Virus record (IMG/VR): IMGVR_UViG_3300031951_000319
Coordinates: 1-45,237 of that record
Length of the DNA stretch: 45,237 bases
DNA from: a virus
Reading direction: 5' to 3' (one strand)
This document shows positions 22,424-30,091 of this stretch, piece by piece. The notes beneath the pieces are model-generated. The model did not search any database. It saw nothing but the letters and a program-made list of their open reading frames with translations, and was not told the DNA's origin. The position numbers and the translations under genes are program-made. The stretch's first letter is position 1; the number at the start of each line of letters is the position of its first letter.

Positions 22424-22689
22424 TACCAAGTCCTCCCAGCAAATCTTTCTGCTGCTTCAACTTGGTTGTCGAAATAATCTCCTGTTGAACAAGAGCCTGT
22501 AATTTCGTTGTATGTCCATACAACATAGGGGTGATGTGTAGACATAGGTGCATGGCACAAGATAATTGTGTTCATTGGATCGTTTTGAACAGGCTTGAAT
22601 AACAAGACTGTCGCTCCTTCAGATACACCCTTACCTTGTAAAATGGTTCCGCATCTAATAACAGATACGACAGGATTTGAATCCTCCAT
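22423..22689 (-). CDS. Hypothetical protein
   Basis: This 88-aa protein has AAAGGAG upstream of ATG. It is beta-rich with a His-containing loop (CHAPMSTHHPYVVWTY) and ends with a short helix (QVEAAERFAGRTW). It is the first gene downstream of the terminator at 22742-22797, so it probably has a promoter between 22690 and 22740, although I cannot point to one with confidence. Confidence 0.5.
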   Translation of the reverse strand: MEDSNPVVSVIRCGTILQGKGVSEGATVLLFKPVQNDPMNTIILCHAPMSTHHPYVVWTYNEITGSCSTGDYFDNQVEAAERFAGRTW

Positions 22690-22741
22690 TGTGTTCTCCT
22701 TTCTGTTAGTTCTTCATCTTATGGGGAAAGTCGGGGAAAAA

Positions 22742-22797
22742 CAAAAAAAAATAAGCCCCTTCAACTTATAGTCGAGCAACTATAAATTGAAGGGGCT
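22742..22797 (-). terminator. Strong rho-independent terminator
   Basis: AGCCCCTTCAA (22754-22764) pairs with TTGAAGGGGCT (22787-22797). Inside it TTATAGT (22766-22772) pairs with ACTATAA (22779-22785) around a 6-base loop, separated only by a C/A mismatch. On the minus strand the stem is followed by TTATTTTTTTTTG. It ends the transcript carrying the genes at 22848-23184. Confidence 0.93.
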
Positions 22798-22847
22798 CTT
22801 CCCCATTGCGCAGCAAAAACTTCGCGGGGACCTTGTTGGTCATTACA

Positions 22848-22982
22848 TTAGTCAGTTAGGTCATAAAGACCCGGTTCAACTCTCTCAATACGCTCTCGGT
22901 TATAACGACGAAGGCGAATAAGATTGAGGATTGTAAGATAGGCGATACATACAGCACCGCCAAATAAAACAAACTCAAGCAT
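22848..22982 (-). CDS. 44-aa single-pass membrane mini-protein
   Basis: ATG 22982 to TAA 22848 encodes a peptide that starts MLEFVLFGGAVCIAYLTIL, a clear transmembrane helix, followed by an Arg-rich cytoplasmic stretch (IRLRRYNRERIERVE). The start overlaps the end of the 69-aa gene by 8 bases, and a strong terminator follows at 22797. Length and topology fit a host-membrane effector or lysis-timing peptide; this is inference. Confidence 0.65.
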   Translation of the reverse strand: MLEFVLFGGAVCIAYLTILNLIRLRRYNRERIERVEPGLYDLTD

Positions 22983-23184
22983 TGACTACTCCTGTCTTCC
23001 AATGGGGAATGTGATTACTATCTGCTCTACCGCCAATGGCTTTCCAAGCCTCACGCTTAGCATGAGCCTCAGGGCTACGCCCATTTACATGGGTGAAGTT
23101 AGTCTTTGGGGGTTGGGCTGGTCCAGGGTTCTTCTTGAACGCTTTACCATTCTTGCGTTGGCTATTAGTCGTGCCTTTTGGCAT
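22975..23184 (-). CDS. 69-aa basic protein
   Basis: The start is the ATG at 23184, preceded by AAAGGAGG; an upstream extension in frame lacks protein-like sequence. The product is Lys/Gly/Asn-rich at first (MPKGTTNSQRKNGKAFKKNP), then has RSPEAHAKREAWKAIGGRAD and a His-containing tail. It looks like a small nucleic-acid-binding protein. A structured leader lies immediately upstream (23208-23307). Confidence 0.6.
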   Translation of the reverse strand: MPKGTTNSQRKNGKAFKKNPGPAQPPKTNFTHVNGRSPEAHAKREAWKAIGGRADSNHIPHWKTGVVNA

Positions 23185-23207
23185 AACGACCTCCTTTCTT
23201 ATAGCCA

Positions 23208-23307
23208 AGAGCATACACAGGAATAGGCGTTGTTCCAACAAGGGTAGAAAGGTGTAAACCCAAGTGTTATAGCCGACAGGAAAGGGGGTTCTTCCTATGT
23301 ATGCTCT
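23208..23307 (-). promoter_or_regulatory. Long-range stem in the leader of the 69-aa gene
   Basis: AGAGCATAC (23208-23216) pairs perfectly with GTATGCTCT (23299-23307). The stem continues after one mismatch with AGGAA (23219-23223) and TTCCT (23292-23296). The enclosed 68 bases hold TTGTT (23230-23234) with AACAA (23237-23241). The structure ends 12 bases before the ribosome site, the layout of a cis-acting leader or riboswitch-like element. Confidence 0.5.
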
Positions 23308-23687
23308 AAGCCATAAGGTATAGAGATACACGCCCCAACCGACAAATGAAAGGGGTCGGCGGGGGCGTGCTCTCTACTTAGACAGAAGACACAAGATAAG
23401 GTTTAGGTAGCCTACATACGAAGGGAGAAAAGCAGACCGACAAGGCTACTCTTACCAATAAAGGCAATTCGCATTGTTTAGGTCACTCCCTATCTATACC
23501 CATAGTTATCCGCCGACTATCGGAGTAGGCGAACTATCTGCTAATAGCGAAAGCGGTAATCTCTAGACCTGCTCTTACTCTCAATGATGAGAGTTCGCTA
23601 GAAGCAGTAGCCAAATGCTAACTATGAGCATAGATAGGGGCAGGGAGAGCCTAGACTCCCCCTGCCATGTGATTTACATCACGATTA
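23308..23687 (-). ncRNA. Candidate structured RNA, gene-free region
   Basis: No gene is seen. CACGCCCC (23329-23336) pairs with GGGGCGTG (23362-23369) with an inner CCGAC/GTCGG stem. ACTCTCA (23577-23583) pairs with TGAGAGT (23588-23594). GGCAGGG (23639-23645) pairs with CCCTGCC (23660-23666) just past the end of the gene at 23688. The last may act as an intrinsic processing or termination hairpin although the U-run is poor. Together with the leader stem at 23208-23307 this gives about 500 bases of structured non-coding sequence. Confidence 0.38.
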
Positions 23688-24194
23688 TTACGCTACTGCT
23701 AACTCTTTCGCCATGAATGACTCTTGTAGTGCCGTCAATCTATCCAACGCTTCGGCATACGCTTGCTTTTGCGTGGTAGTTGGCGAAATGAGGTTTTCCT
23801 CGATTTCTTTGATTACTTCGGACAAGTTCTCCAAACGGGAGGTAAGTGCTGACCCGTCGGCTTCCTTTTGCTTCTGCTTCAATAACTTAGAAGCGAGGTC
23901 TTCCTTACGGAAAGCGTCGAGTTGAGCAAGGATAGTAGTTGGGTCACTAACATCAATGCGCTCGAAATAACGACCGATAAGCGTAATGTTGGTCTTTAGG
24001 AACTCAGCACTAACGCCTAATGAGTTGTAATAACCCGCCCACGCACGACCACGCTGGGAAGCGTTTGGCTTCTCAGGGAGAAGGTAGTTGGGGTGGGTAA
24101 TGAGTTCGCTTGTAAAGGCGGAGGCTACATTCTCAATAACGAGAGTAGTAGAGCCAGCAACCATGTCACGAAGTAGTTCTATTTGAGATTTCAT
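23688..24194 (-). CDS. Hypothetical helical protein
   Basis: The 168-aa product is mostly alpha-helical with a probable coiled coil at 98-135 (KLLKQKQKEADGSALTSRL). The middle has RGRAWAGYYNSLG. The start codon sits in a perfect hairpin (24181-24201). It is the first gene of the minus block, divergent from the plus genes that start at 24490. The family is unknown. Confidence 0.55.
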   Translation of the reverse strand: MKSQIELLRDMVAGSTTLVIENVASAFTSELITHPNYLLPEKPNASQRGRAWAGYYNSLGVSAEFLKTNITLIGRYFERIDVSDPTTILAQLDAFRKEDLASKLLKQKQKEADGSALTSRLENLSEVIKEIEENLISPTTTQKQAYAEALDRLTALQESFMAKELAVA

Positions 24195-24201
24195 CTCAAA
24201 T
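24181..24201 (-). promoter_or_regulatory. Start-codon hairpin of the gene at 23688-24194
   Basis: ATTTGAGAT (24193-24201 on the minus strand) and ATCTCAAAT (24181-24189) form a perfect 9-bp stem with a 3-base GAA loop. The AUG ends the first arm and the AAAGG ribosome site lies just before it. Folding would hide the start codon, a possible translational switch. Confidence 0.5.
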
Positions 24202-24489
24202 CCTTTCTGTCTTCACCTATACGAGGTGTATAGGCTAGTGAGCACCCCGACCAATGCTACAAATGCTGTCGAGGTGCTCCACGCAGTAGGGCTACCTAAC
24301 CTGAACTTTTGGCGTTTGCTGAACCGACCCCCTTAGAAATCGATTTGCCACCCCCCACCCTTAGCGCCCCAACTTCCCACCTTTCGGGCAGGTAAAACAA
24401 ACTGCTACGACCTAAAACACAAGGCAGTGGCCGGATAACTCCAGGGTCTTAGCATTTCAGGCAGTAGCCGGGGGAGTATCATATTTTTC
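24195..24489. promoter_or_regulatory. Divergent intergenic region with hairpins
   Basis: This region separates the minus block from the right plus block, so promoters for both directions are expected here. It contains CCTATAC (24216-24222) with GTATAGG (24228-24234), and GAGCACC (24240-24246) with GGTGCTC (24273-24279) enclosing CGAC/GTCG. No clear -35/-10 pair stands out by eye. A CCCCCCACCC tract lies near 24350. Confidence 0.45.
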
Positions 24490-24960
24490 ATGGCCAGACG
24501 TAATATGAATACAGATTCAAGCTATTTTCGTCGTAGGCAAGAGGCGGAAGAGCAACAAGGCCAGAGAACTTTTAATATACAACAAGCTATCGCGGATCGC
24601 ATGGGCGCCCCTACAAACCTGCTTGATCAGGGAAATGCAGGCTATAACCCATTTGGACCAGGGTATGAGGTAGTTGTTGCTCCTACGACTAATATGAGCT
24701 TTCCTAGAGCCCGTGTAATGGGCTATAACAGGAGCACAGAGACCTTAGTAATCATCTTTAGGGATGGTAAGTGGATCATGTACTCAGAGCCCATCCCAGT
24801 CGATATGTGGGAAGATCTACGAGTATCTGACTCCACAGGCAAATACTTGAAGTATTCCGGCATTGATGATATCCCCTGGGAAGATGTAACTAACCAACCT
24901 GGCATGCTCCCCCGCAAGCCAGCTGAGAATATGCAGTACGGTAGCGAAGAAGGTCGCTAG
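24490..24960 (+). CDS. KTSC-domain-like protein
   Basis: In this 156-aa protein, residues about 68-120 read TNMSFPRARVMGYNRSTETL, then IIFRDGKWIMYSEPIPVDMW, then SDSTGKYLKYSGID. This fits the small KTSC domain (Ser near the start, a strand pair with FRDGKWIMY, and D-S-x-G-K-Y). KTSC domains occur in phage and bacterial proteins and their activity is not settled. N- and C-terminal parts are disordered. The ribosome site GGGGGAG is farther than usual from ATG (13 bases). First gene of the right plus block. Confidence 0.6.
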   Translation: MARRNMNTDSSYFRRRQEAEEQQGQRTFNIQQAIADRMGAPTNLLDQGNAGYNPFGPGYEVVVAPTTNMSFPRARVMGYNRSTETLVIIFRDGKWIMYSEPIPVDMWEDLRVSDSTGKYLKYSGIDDIPWEDVTNQPGMLPRKPAENMQYGSEEGR

Positions 24961-25034
24961 CTCTGGTAGGATTGTCGTAGCCTGTAGGGTGTATTACACC
25001 ACCCCGGGCCCCCGCGAAAGTCTGAAGGGCTTAA

Positions 25035-25601
25035 ATGACAACACTTGCTGCAATACAAGGTGACGGTTGGGCCGTAATAGGTTGCGATTCACGAGCATCT
25101 GATGAAGGTGGTCGTTATATGGAATTAGCAAACTCTAAGATCATAGAGAACAATGGAACTTTAATTGCAGTATCTGGTGCATCCCGAGGTGGCAACATTG
25201 CGCAACTTGGTTGGAAAGCTCCCAAACCCCGATCTAGTGATAATTTAGATCACTTCATCACCCGCCGTTTTATTCCTTCAATGCGTAAAGCTTTTATTGA
25301 GGCTGGCTATGATGGTAAAGAAGATGGCGACTCTGCTTGGCAAGACTCTAACTTGCTTATTGTTGTTCGTGGAGTGATATATCCGATATTTAACGATTAC
25401 TCTTGGGATCGAGAGGCCCGCCGCGTTTACTATGCTGGCAGTGGTGGGGATGTAGCTCTTGGGGCTATGGAGGCACTAAACTACTCAACTGTGAAAACTC
25501 CTGAGGCTGCTGAGAAGATTTTAAAGAAATCTATTGAGATTGCCTGCAAACACGATATCTATTCTGGTGGAAAAATATATACATACATACAGATGGCCTG
25601 A
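25035..25601 (+). CDS. HslV/proteasome-beta-like Ntn hydrolase
   Basis: This 188-aa protein starts MTTLAAI; removal of Met would expose Thr2 as the N-terminal nucleophile. D18 in GCDSRAS and K35 in NSKII match the Asp and Lys of the HslV active site in spacing (+16 and +33). AVSGASRGGN and YAGSGGDVALGAMEA fit the later strands and the Ser-Gly-Gly element. It is therefore likely a threonine peptidase of the proteasome fold. No ATPase cap gene (HslU) is adjacent. It lies in the virion half of the genome, so a capsid maturation role is possible; host-directed proteolysis is the alternative. Confidence 0.75.
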   Translation: MTTLAAIQGDGWAVIGCDSRASDEGGRYMELANSKIIENNGTLIAVSGASRGGNIAQLGWKAPKPRSSDNLDHFITRRFIPSMRKAFIEAGYDGKEDGDSAWQDSNLLIVVRGVIYPIFNDYSWDREARRVYYAGSGGDVALGAMEALNYSTVKTPEAAEKILKKSIEIACKHDIYSGGKIYTYIQMA

Positions 25602-25663
25602 TATATGTCACCATATGTGGGTTCAAACCCGAACAATCACCTTGATCAAGTGAAGGAACTTTA

Positions 25664-26185
25664 ATGGCACTAGACACATCAGGCAACATCAAGGTTGACT
25701 TCGTGTGGGGTAACCTACCGATGCAACCTGATACTGAGCGTACCGGAGACGGAAACGCAACAGTAATCGTTGCAAACAATGCAACGCAGAATAAGCAATG
25801 GAGCGGCTACTCAAAGAAGGCAAGCCCTGCTCTTACAAAGACCGCTATCGATGTAACACTTAGCGGTGGATTAACATCTTCAGTTGGGAACAACCACAGC
25901 GTTGCTCTAAACAACTGGAACGGTTATCCAGATTACACTCCAGAAGCCCCATACTTGGATACTACAGATCAGGCAGCGCTTCCAAACGTTGTTGGTCTTT
26001 CTGAATCCGCAGCTAACTCTGCACTTGTTGCAGCTGGCTTTGTTAAAGGCGCAGTTACTACAACTGCATCTGGAGCAACTGCAGAAAACGATGGACTTGT
26101 CAAGACCCAGACACCAGCAGCTGCGACAGTTGCAAACCTTGGTGCGTCTGTTGCTCTTGTCAAATACGCTTACGTCGCACCGTAA
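25664..26185 (+). CDS. Virion-type protein with C-terminal PASTA domain
   Basis: The first 100 residues of this 173-aa protein are beta-rich with Gly, Asn and Thr. Residues 106-167 form a PASTA domain: LPNVVGLSESAANSALVAAG then VKTQTPAAATVANLGASV. PASTA domains bind peptidoglycan and muropeptides in bacterial kinases and penicillin-binding proteins. GAAGGAAC precedes ATG. Expression just after the Ntn hydrolase and composition typical of abundant surface proteins suggest a capsid decoration or cell-wall-binding virion protein. Confidence 0.72.
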   Translation: MALDTSGNIKVDFVWGNLPMQPDTERTGDGNATVIVANNATQNKQWSGYSKKASPALTKTAIDVTLSGGLTSSVGNNHSVALNNWNGYPDYTPEAPYLDTTDQAALPNVVGLSESAANSALVAAGFVKGAVTTTASGATAENDGLVKTQTPAAATVANLGASVALVKYAYVAP

Positions 26186-26205
26186 GCCACAACTTAATAG
26201 CGCAG

Positions 26206-26233
26206 AGGCCGGCGGAGTTTATCTCCCCGGCCT
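26206..26233 (+). terminator. GC-rich hairpin after the PASTA gene
   Basis: AGGCCGG (26206-26212) pairs with CCGGCCT (26227-26233), loop 14 bases, followed by TTGGCATTTG rather than a clean U-run. It may be a weak terminator or an mRNA-stabilising hairpin that limits read-through from the abundant PASTA protein. Confidence 0.5.
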
Positions 26234-26258
26234 TTGGCATTTGTGGGAGGATATCCCT

Positions 26259-26456
26259 ATGACAACGATTGAAGAAACTTCTGGGGTTTTGGTAGAGGTT
26301 GCTGCGGTAGAGCTTTGCGATGGATGTTCCGCTAGGGCTGGGGTTAGGGTTGATTTACCCTTTGGAACCCTATGGTTTTGCCTACACCATTACAATAAGA
26401 ACTCTAAAGCGCTTACAGATCGCGGCGGTATTGCTAAACTTCTGAGTACATTTTAA
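26259..26456 (+). CDS. DUF7455-like zinc protein
   Basis: I start at ATG 26259, preceded by GGGAGG; a longer frame to the left reads through the previous gene. The 65-aa product carries CDGCSARAGVRVDLPFGTLW then FCLHHYNKNSKAL. This matches the small zinc-ribbon family DUF7455 that is widespread in actinobacteria and their phages (C-x2-C, then C-x2-H). This is one of the better hints about the host. The function of the family is not known. Confidence 0.72.
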   Translation: MTTIEETSGVLVEVAAVELCDGCSARAGVRVDLPFGTLWFCLHHYNKNSKALTDRGGIAKLLSTF

Positions 26457-26472
26457 GAGCGGAGTTTTTACT

Positions 26473-27099
26473 ATGAAGAACACGGTTAACAATATGCCAG
26501 TAACCCCAAACTCCGGGGGTGGTGGTAGTCGAGGCGGTTGGCTTGGTAAACTATTTGGAATGGTCAACGCCCGCAGTTATGAAATGTTAGCACGAGATAG
26601 ATTTGCTTGGCAGCAAGGTCTTATTACCGAAGAGATGGGTAAACGAGATACCAATAGAGCTGCAGCTCAAGCCGCAGGTAAAGTCGTTGGTGAAAAAATG
26701 TCGCTAGCAAATAAAAGAAATGCTGCGTTTGCGTTTGAAAGAAAGCGCACATCTAAAAATAAAAAAACAGGTGAGTTTAACTATCCAGATCTTGTTGATT
26801 TTGGTCCTGCTGAAGATCCATTAAACGCTCGTTGGGGATCTCGTGCAGGTGAGCGAGCTGCATTGGCCCGTGCTGCTGGTGGAGCCGGAGGTGCAGCAAC
26901 AAACCCTCCAACTGGTGTTACCCCACCTACAGTTAACAATACTCCAACAACCCCACCTAATCGCAATGCAGGACTAGACCCATTTAATGATGGCCCATCT
27001 TTTAATGATCCAGCAAAAGCAGATCAACCTAATCTTCAAAACCCTGTAGCTAAAACACCAAAAGCTAAAAAACCAAAAGCACCTAAGGCGGGCGCATAG
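26473..27099 (+). CDS. Hypothetical Ala/Pro-rich protein
   Basis: The N-terminus of this 208-aa protein is Gly-rich (SGGGGSRGGWLGKLFGM). The middle (30-110) is helical with FAWQQGLITEEMG and RAAAQAAGKVVGEKM. The C-terminal 80 residues are Pro/Ala/Lys low complexity (TPKAKKPKAPKAGA). Its stop meets the GTG start of the giant protein at 27099. Composition suggests an internal virion or scaffold-associated protein. Not recognised. Confidence 0.5.
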   Translation: MKNTVNNMPVTPNSGGGGSRGGWLGKLFGMVNARSYEMLARDRFAWQQGLITEEMGKRDTNRAAAQAAGKVVGEKMSLANKRNAAFAFERKRTSKNKKTGEFNYPDLVDFGPAEDPLNARWGSRAGERAALARAAGGAGGAATNPPTGVTPPTVNNTPTTPPNRNAGLDPFNDGPSFNDPAKADQPNLQNPVAKTPKAKKPKAPKAGA

Positions 27100-29912
27100 T
27101 GGCAAAAAAGAAAAGAATAACTAAGAAGGCTGCAGCTACTGCACAAAAAAGAGTTGCAAAGAGTCTTAGTAATAAACCAAAAGTTGAGAAACCAGAAGTA
27201 GTAAGAGACAACACTGGTCTTGAAGCTAAACTTAACGATCCTAGACCTTTAGGTTACGGGAATACTTTAGTTCCACAAACTGAACGTGGAGAAACCGGTT
27301 TAGATCCTAGAGATGTAGCCGCCGATGCTGCAGATGTTGCAACCGTTAAAAAACTTGAAGCAGAACCACCTACAGTAAACCCAACCCTTACTGCACTTGT
27401 ACAGGGACGACGTAGACAACAAAAAGCTGCTGAAAGCTCTAGAGTAGTTCCTCTTGAAGAAGCTGTTGCTGGAGTTGAAGCACAAGCTAATCGAGGAGAT
27501 TTTCCAGAACCTACCCCAGGTCAAGAACGCATTCAAGAAAGCCAACGTGGTGGAAATACGGGCACAGGCAATATTGATTACAGGTTTTTACCTGCAACCC
27601 CACCAGAACAAAAGCCAGCAACTCCTGGTTTAATTGGAAAATTTACTGCACGTGCAGGGCGCGGAGCTAATCTACAAAACCCTCCCCTAGCTGTAAGTCA
27701 AGGAGAAGGTCAAACTAACGTAATTAACTCTACTGCACGTCGTCTTGCAAAAGGATCACTAATTGATAACGGTGTTGAGCCTACAGATGAGAATGTTACT
27801 TCAGAGTTAGTTAACAACACCTCGCACGAACAAAAAGCAAGAGTTATGGCTTACACAGGTCTTTCTCACGATGACATTCTTAATTACATGGGTAAAAATG
27901 AACGCGAAGGAAGAACCCGTTTGGGTACCCTTCACGAAACTGTTATGCAGTTCCACCGTTCTCGTCAAAAACATGACGTAACACGTGAGATGGGACTTGT
28001 ACGCAACAATGATGGCTCTTTCACAGCTACTCCAGATGCAGACAATCAATATTGGCAACATCCAACTGAAACCGTAAAAGTAAACGGATTAGATGTCAAA
28101 AAAACCTATCGAGTTTCTGACATGCACCCGGACATGGTAAAAGAATTAACGCATCCATCCGGATGGGGCGGACACAGTGGAAATGCAGACTTTGAAGGTG
28201 TAACCGGATCCGCTGCTTCTGGAACTGCTTCTCCAGTAATTAACCGTTTTGGTCACGTTAAGTCAGGCCCAAGAAATGCAGAAACTTGGAGATTCCAAGC
28301 TCCACCTCCGGGTTGGGGAGAAGATTCTTCTATTGAAGGTATTAAATCTGATCACATTACAATGCTTGGAAGTGGCATTACCCCAAACGTTATAAATCTT
28401 GTAGAACGAGTTCGTCAAGGATATAAAGGCTCTGTTGATTTAGGTACTGCCGAAAAACCAAAGAGGTCTAGTGGCGAATTAACTATTAGTAAAGAAAACG
28501 ATGATGAAATTGAAACTGAAGGCGATCGCAGCAGAAAACGTCGTTTATTCCGATCAGTAACACGAGGAGCCCCTAAAGAAGGTCCAGTAGGTGGCATGTT
28601 CTATACCTCTCCAGAAGGTTTTAGAGTAGATGCTGAAGGTGTTGCTAAAAGAGGGCAGGCTCAAGGGGTTAATATTCCTTCTACAAGCGTGCCTGGTCCA
28701 GGATTTACTAACGAAACTGAATACGTAGAAGAAAAGTTTAAGAAGCCTAGAAAGAAAAAAGAAAAAGGCGCAATTGTTGGACTAAAGGGTGAAGGCATAC
28801 CTGCAGGCTTTGATGATGCCAATAACCCAGTACCACTACCTCCTCGTGCAGGACGTCGTGGCGGCACTACCGTAATCGTTGACCCAGAAACTGGAAAGCG
28901 ATCACAAAGACGTGCTGTGCTAGTAAGACAAACAGGTTTACAAACTTCTATGAGGTCTGCTGCAGAATCTTCTGCAGAAGTGCTTGTTGGACAAAATGAA
29001 GTTGCTGAAGAAATTTTAAAGGGAAATAGAAGTCAACAGTTTAGACAACTAGTTCAACCACCAGCACCTACTGGAAGAGCGTTTATGGGTCCACCACCAA
29101 AACAAGAGGTTATTGACTTTGGAACTGCTAATCTTTCATTAGGTGAATCAAAGCGTACCGCACCAGACATAGTAAGACAAATAGTAGAGGGACCTGTTAG
29201 TAGAGTTCAATACAATATGGAGCAGGCAGCTACTGGTGGTACCGGATATTTTGAAAAATATGTTGGAAATTCTGATAAAAAAGAATTGGTTACAGAACCA
29301 ATTCCACAATCAACGAGTGCAACTATTAGGAATAGTGTTCAAGACCCAACGTATGGAAAAGTAACCTACATGCCGGAATTACCTGAGCGAGAAAAGGAAG
29401 AGAATAAAGTTCCTACTGGGGCTATCGGTCAAAAAGAGTTTAAGCAAATTACTGCTAGACAGCAAAGAGAAGACGAGGCAGACGCCGCTGTCAAAGCAGC
29501 TAGAGCAAAAGCTGATGAGTCAAGAGCTCCACTTCCTGGACAATACATGTTTAATTTCCAAGATCCTGCAAAACCTGGCGCTATGATTAGTCGTCAGTTA
29601 CTTGGGGGAACTATTCGTCCTCTAACAGATGCAGAAGCCTCTGTTGAACAGAGCGGTTGGAATACCGTTCGTGGTATGAACCCACGAGGTATTAAAGATC
29701 GTCCTACTCAACAAACCCCACCTAGTTCTGGTACCGCACCTCAGGTTAATAAAGGTGAAAGACTGGTTCGTAGTGGAGATGTTGAAACTGGTCAAGAAGG
29801 TATTGCAGTTGTAGGTAGTGATAAAAAAACTGGAGACACCGCTGTACGACGACTTAAGGGGCCTAAAGAATCTGTTCGTAACGAAAGAAATGCTGGCAAG
29901 AAGAGAAGCTGA
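27099..29912 (+). CDS. Giant low-complexity protein (937 aa), possible internal virion protein
   Basis: It starts at GTG 27099. Lys/Arg/Glu/Pro/Gly-rich sequence runs through nearly the whole length, with only short patches that look folded (for example GLSHDDILNYMGKNEREGRT and GRTRLGTLHETVMQF). The N-terminus is strongly basic (AKKKRITKKAAATAQKR). There are no catalytic motifs, signal peptide or TM segments. It is the longest gene in the window. Size, charge and position just before the HNH and terminase genes suggest a virion component packaged with DNA; this is inference. Confidence 0.5.
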   Translation: MAKKKRITKKAAATAQKRVAKSLSNKPKVEKPEVVRDNTGLEAKLNDPRPLGYGNTLVPQTERGETGLDPRDVAADAADVATVKKLEAEPPTVNPTLTALVQGRRRQQKAAESSRVVPLEEAVAGVEAQANRGDFPEPTPGQERIQESQRGGNTGTGNIDYRFLPATPPEQKPATPGLIGKFTARAGRGANLQNPPLAVSQGEGQTNVINSTARRLAKGSLIDNGVEPTDENVTSELVNNTSHEQKARVMAYTGLSHDDILNYMGKNEREGRTRLGTLHETVMQFHRSRQKHDVTREMGLVRNNDGSFTATPDADNQYWQHPTETVKVNGLDVKKTYRVSDMHPDMVKELTHPSGWGGHSGNADFEGVTGSAASGTASPVINRFGHVKSGPRNAETWRFQAPPPGWGEDSSIEGIKSDHITMLGSGITPNVINLVERVRQGYKGSVDLGTAEKPKRSSGELTISKENDDEIETEGDRSRKRRLFRSVTRGAPKEGPVGGMFYTSPEGFRVDAEGVAKRGQAQGVNIPSTSVPGPGFTNETEYVEEKFKKPRKKKEKGAIVGLKGEGIPAGFDDANNPVPLPPRAGRRGGTTVIVDPETGKRSQRRAVLVRQTGLQTSMRSAAESSAEVLVGQNEVAEEILKGNRSQQFRQLVQPPAPTGRAFMGPPPKQEVIDFGTANLSLGESKRTAPDIVRQIVEGPVSRVQYNMEQAATGGTGYFEKYVGNSDKKELVTEPIPQSTSATIRNSVQDPTYGKVTYMPELPEREKEENKVPTGAIGQKEFKQITARQQREDEADAAVKAARAKADESRAPLPGQYMFNFQDPAKPGAMISRQLLGGTIRPLTDAEASVEQSGWNTVRGMNPRGIKDRPTQQTPPSSGTAPQVNKGERLVRSGDVETGQEGIAVVGSDKKTGDTAVRRLKGPKESVRNERNAGKKRS

Positions 29913-30091
29913 TGAGCAGAAAGTCAAGCTTTAAACAAAAAGCTTCGAAGCCCTCGGTTTTTAAGTCTTTACGGAATAATGCTAGGGAAGCCGCTGAATA
30001 CATCAGCGGTATTCCTTATACCCCAAAATACGACAAAGATATTGAGGTTCGTACTCCAGGCCGAGGCATGAATGGCGAATCGAGCAATTAA
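29912..30091 (+). CDS. 59-aa basic mini-protein
   Basis: ATG 29912 to TAA 30089-30091, with one-base overlaps at both ends (TGATG and TAATG). The product begins MSRKSSFKQKASKPSVFKS and is basic with a helical middle (LRNNAREAAEYISGIP). The family is unknown; the packing supports it as a real gene. Confidence 0.6.
   Translation: MSRKSSFKQKASKPSVFKSLRNNAREAAEYISGIPYTPKYDKDIEVRTPGRGMNGESSN

Noticed and set aside
23185-23331. N-terminal extension of the 69-aa protein
   Set aside because: It lacks a ribosome site and covers a structured leader; the inner ATG has AAAGGAGG.
25599-25640. tRNA-like T-arm string GGGTTCAAACCC
   Set aside because: It folds as a simple GGGTT/AACCC hairpin; there is no room for a cloverleaf because the upstream gene ends at 25601.
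26781-26966. Minus-strand frame inside the Ala/Pro-rich gene
   Set aside because: It is a shadow of the plus-strand gene, with low-complexity Pro/Ala/Gly-rich content and no ribosome site.
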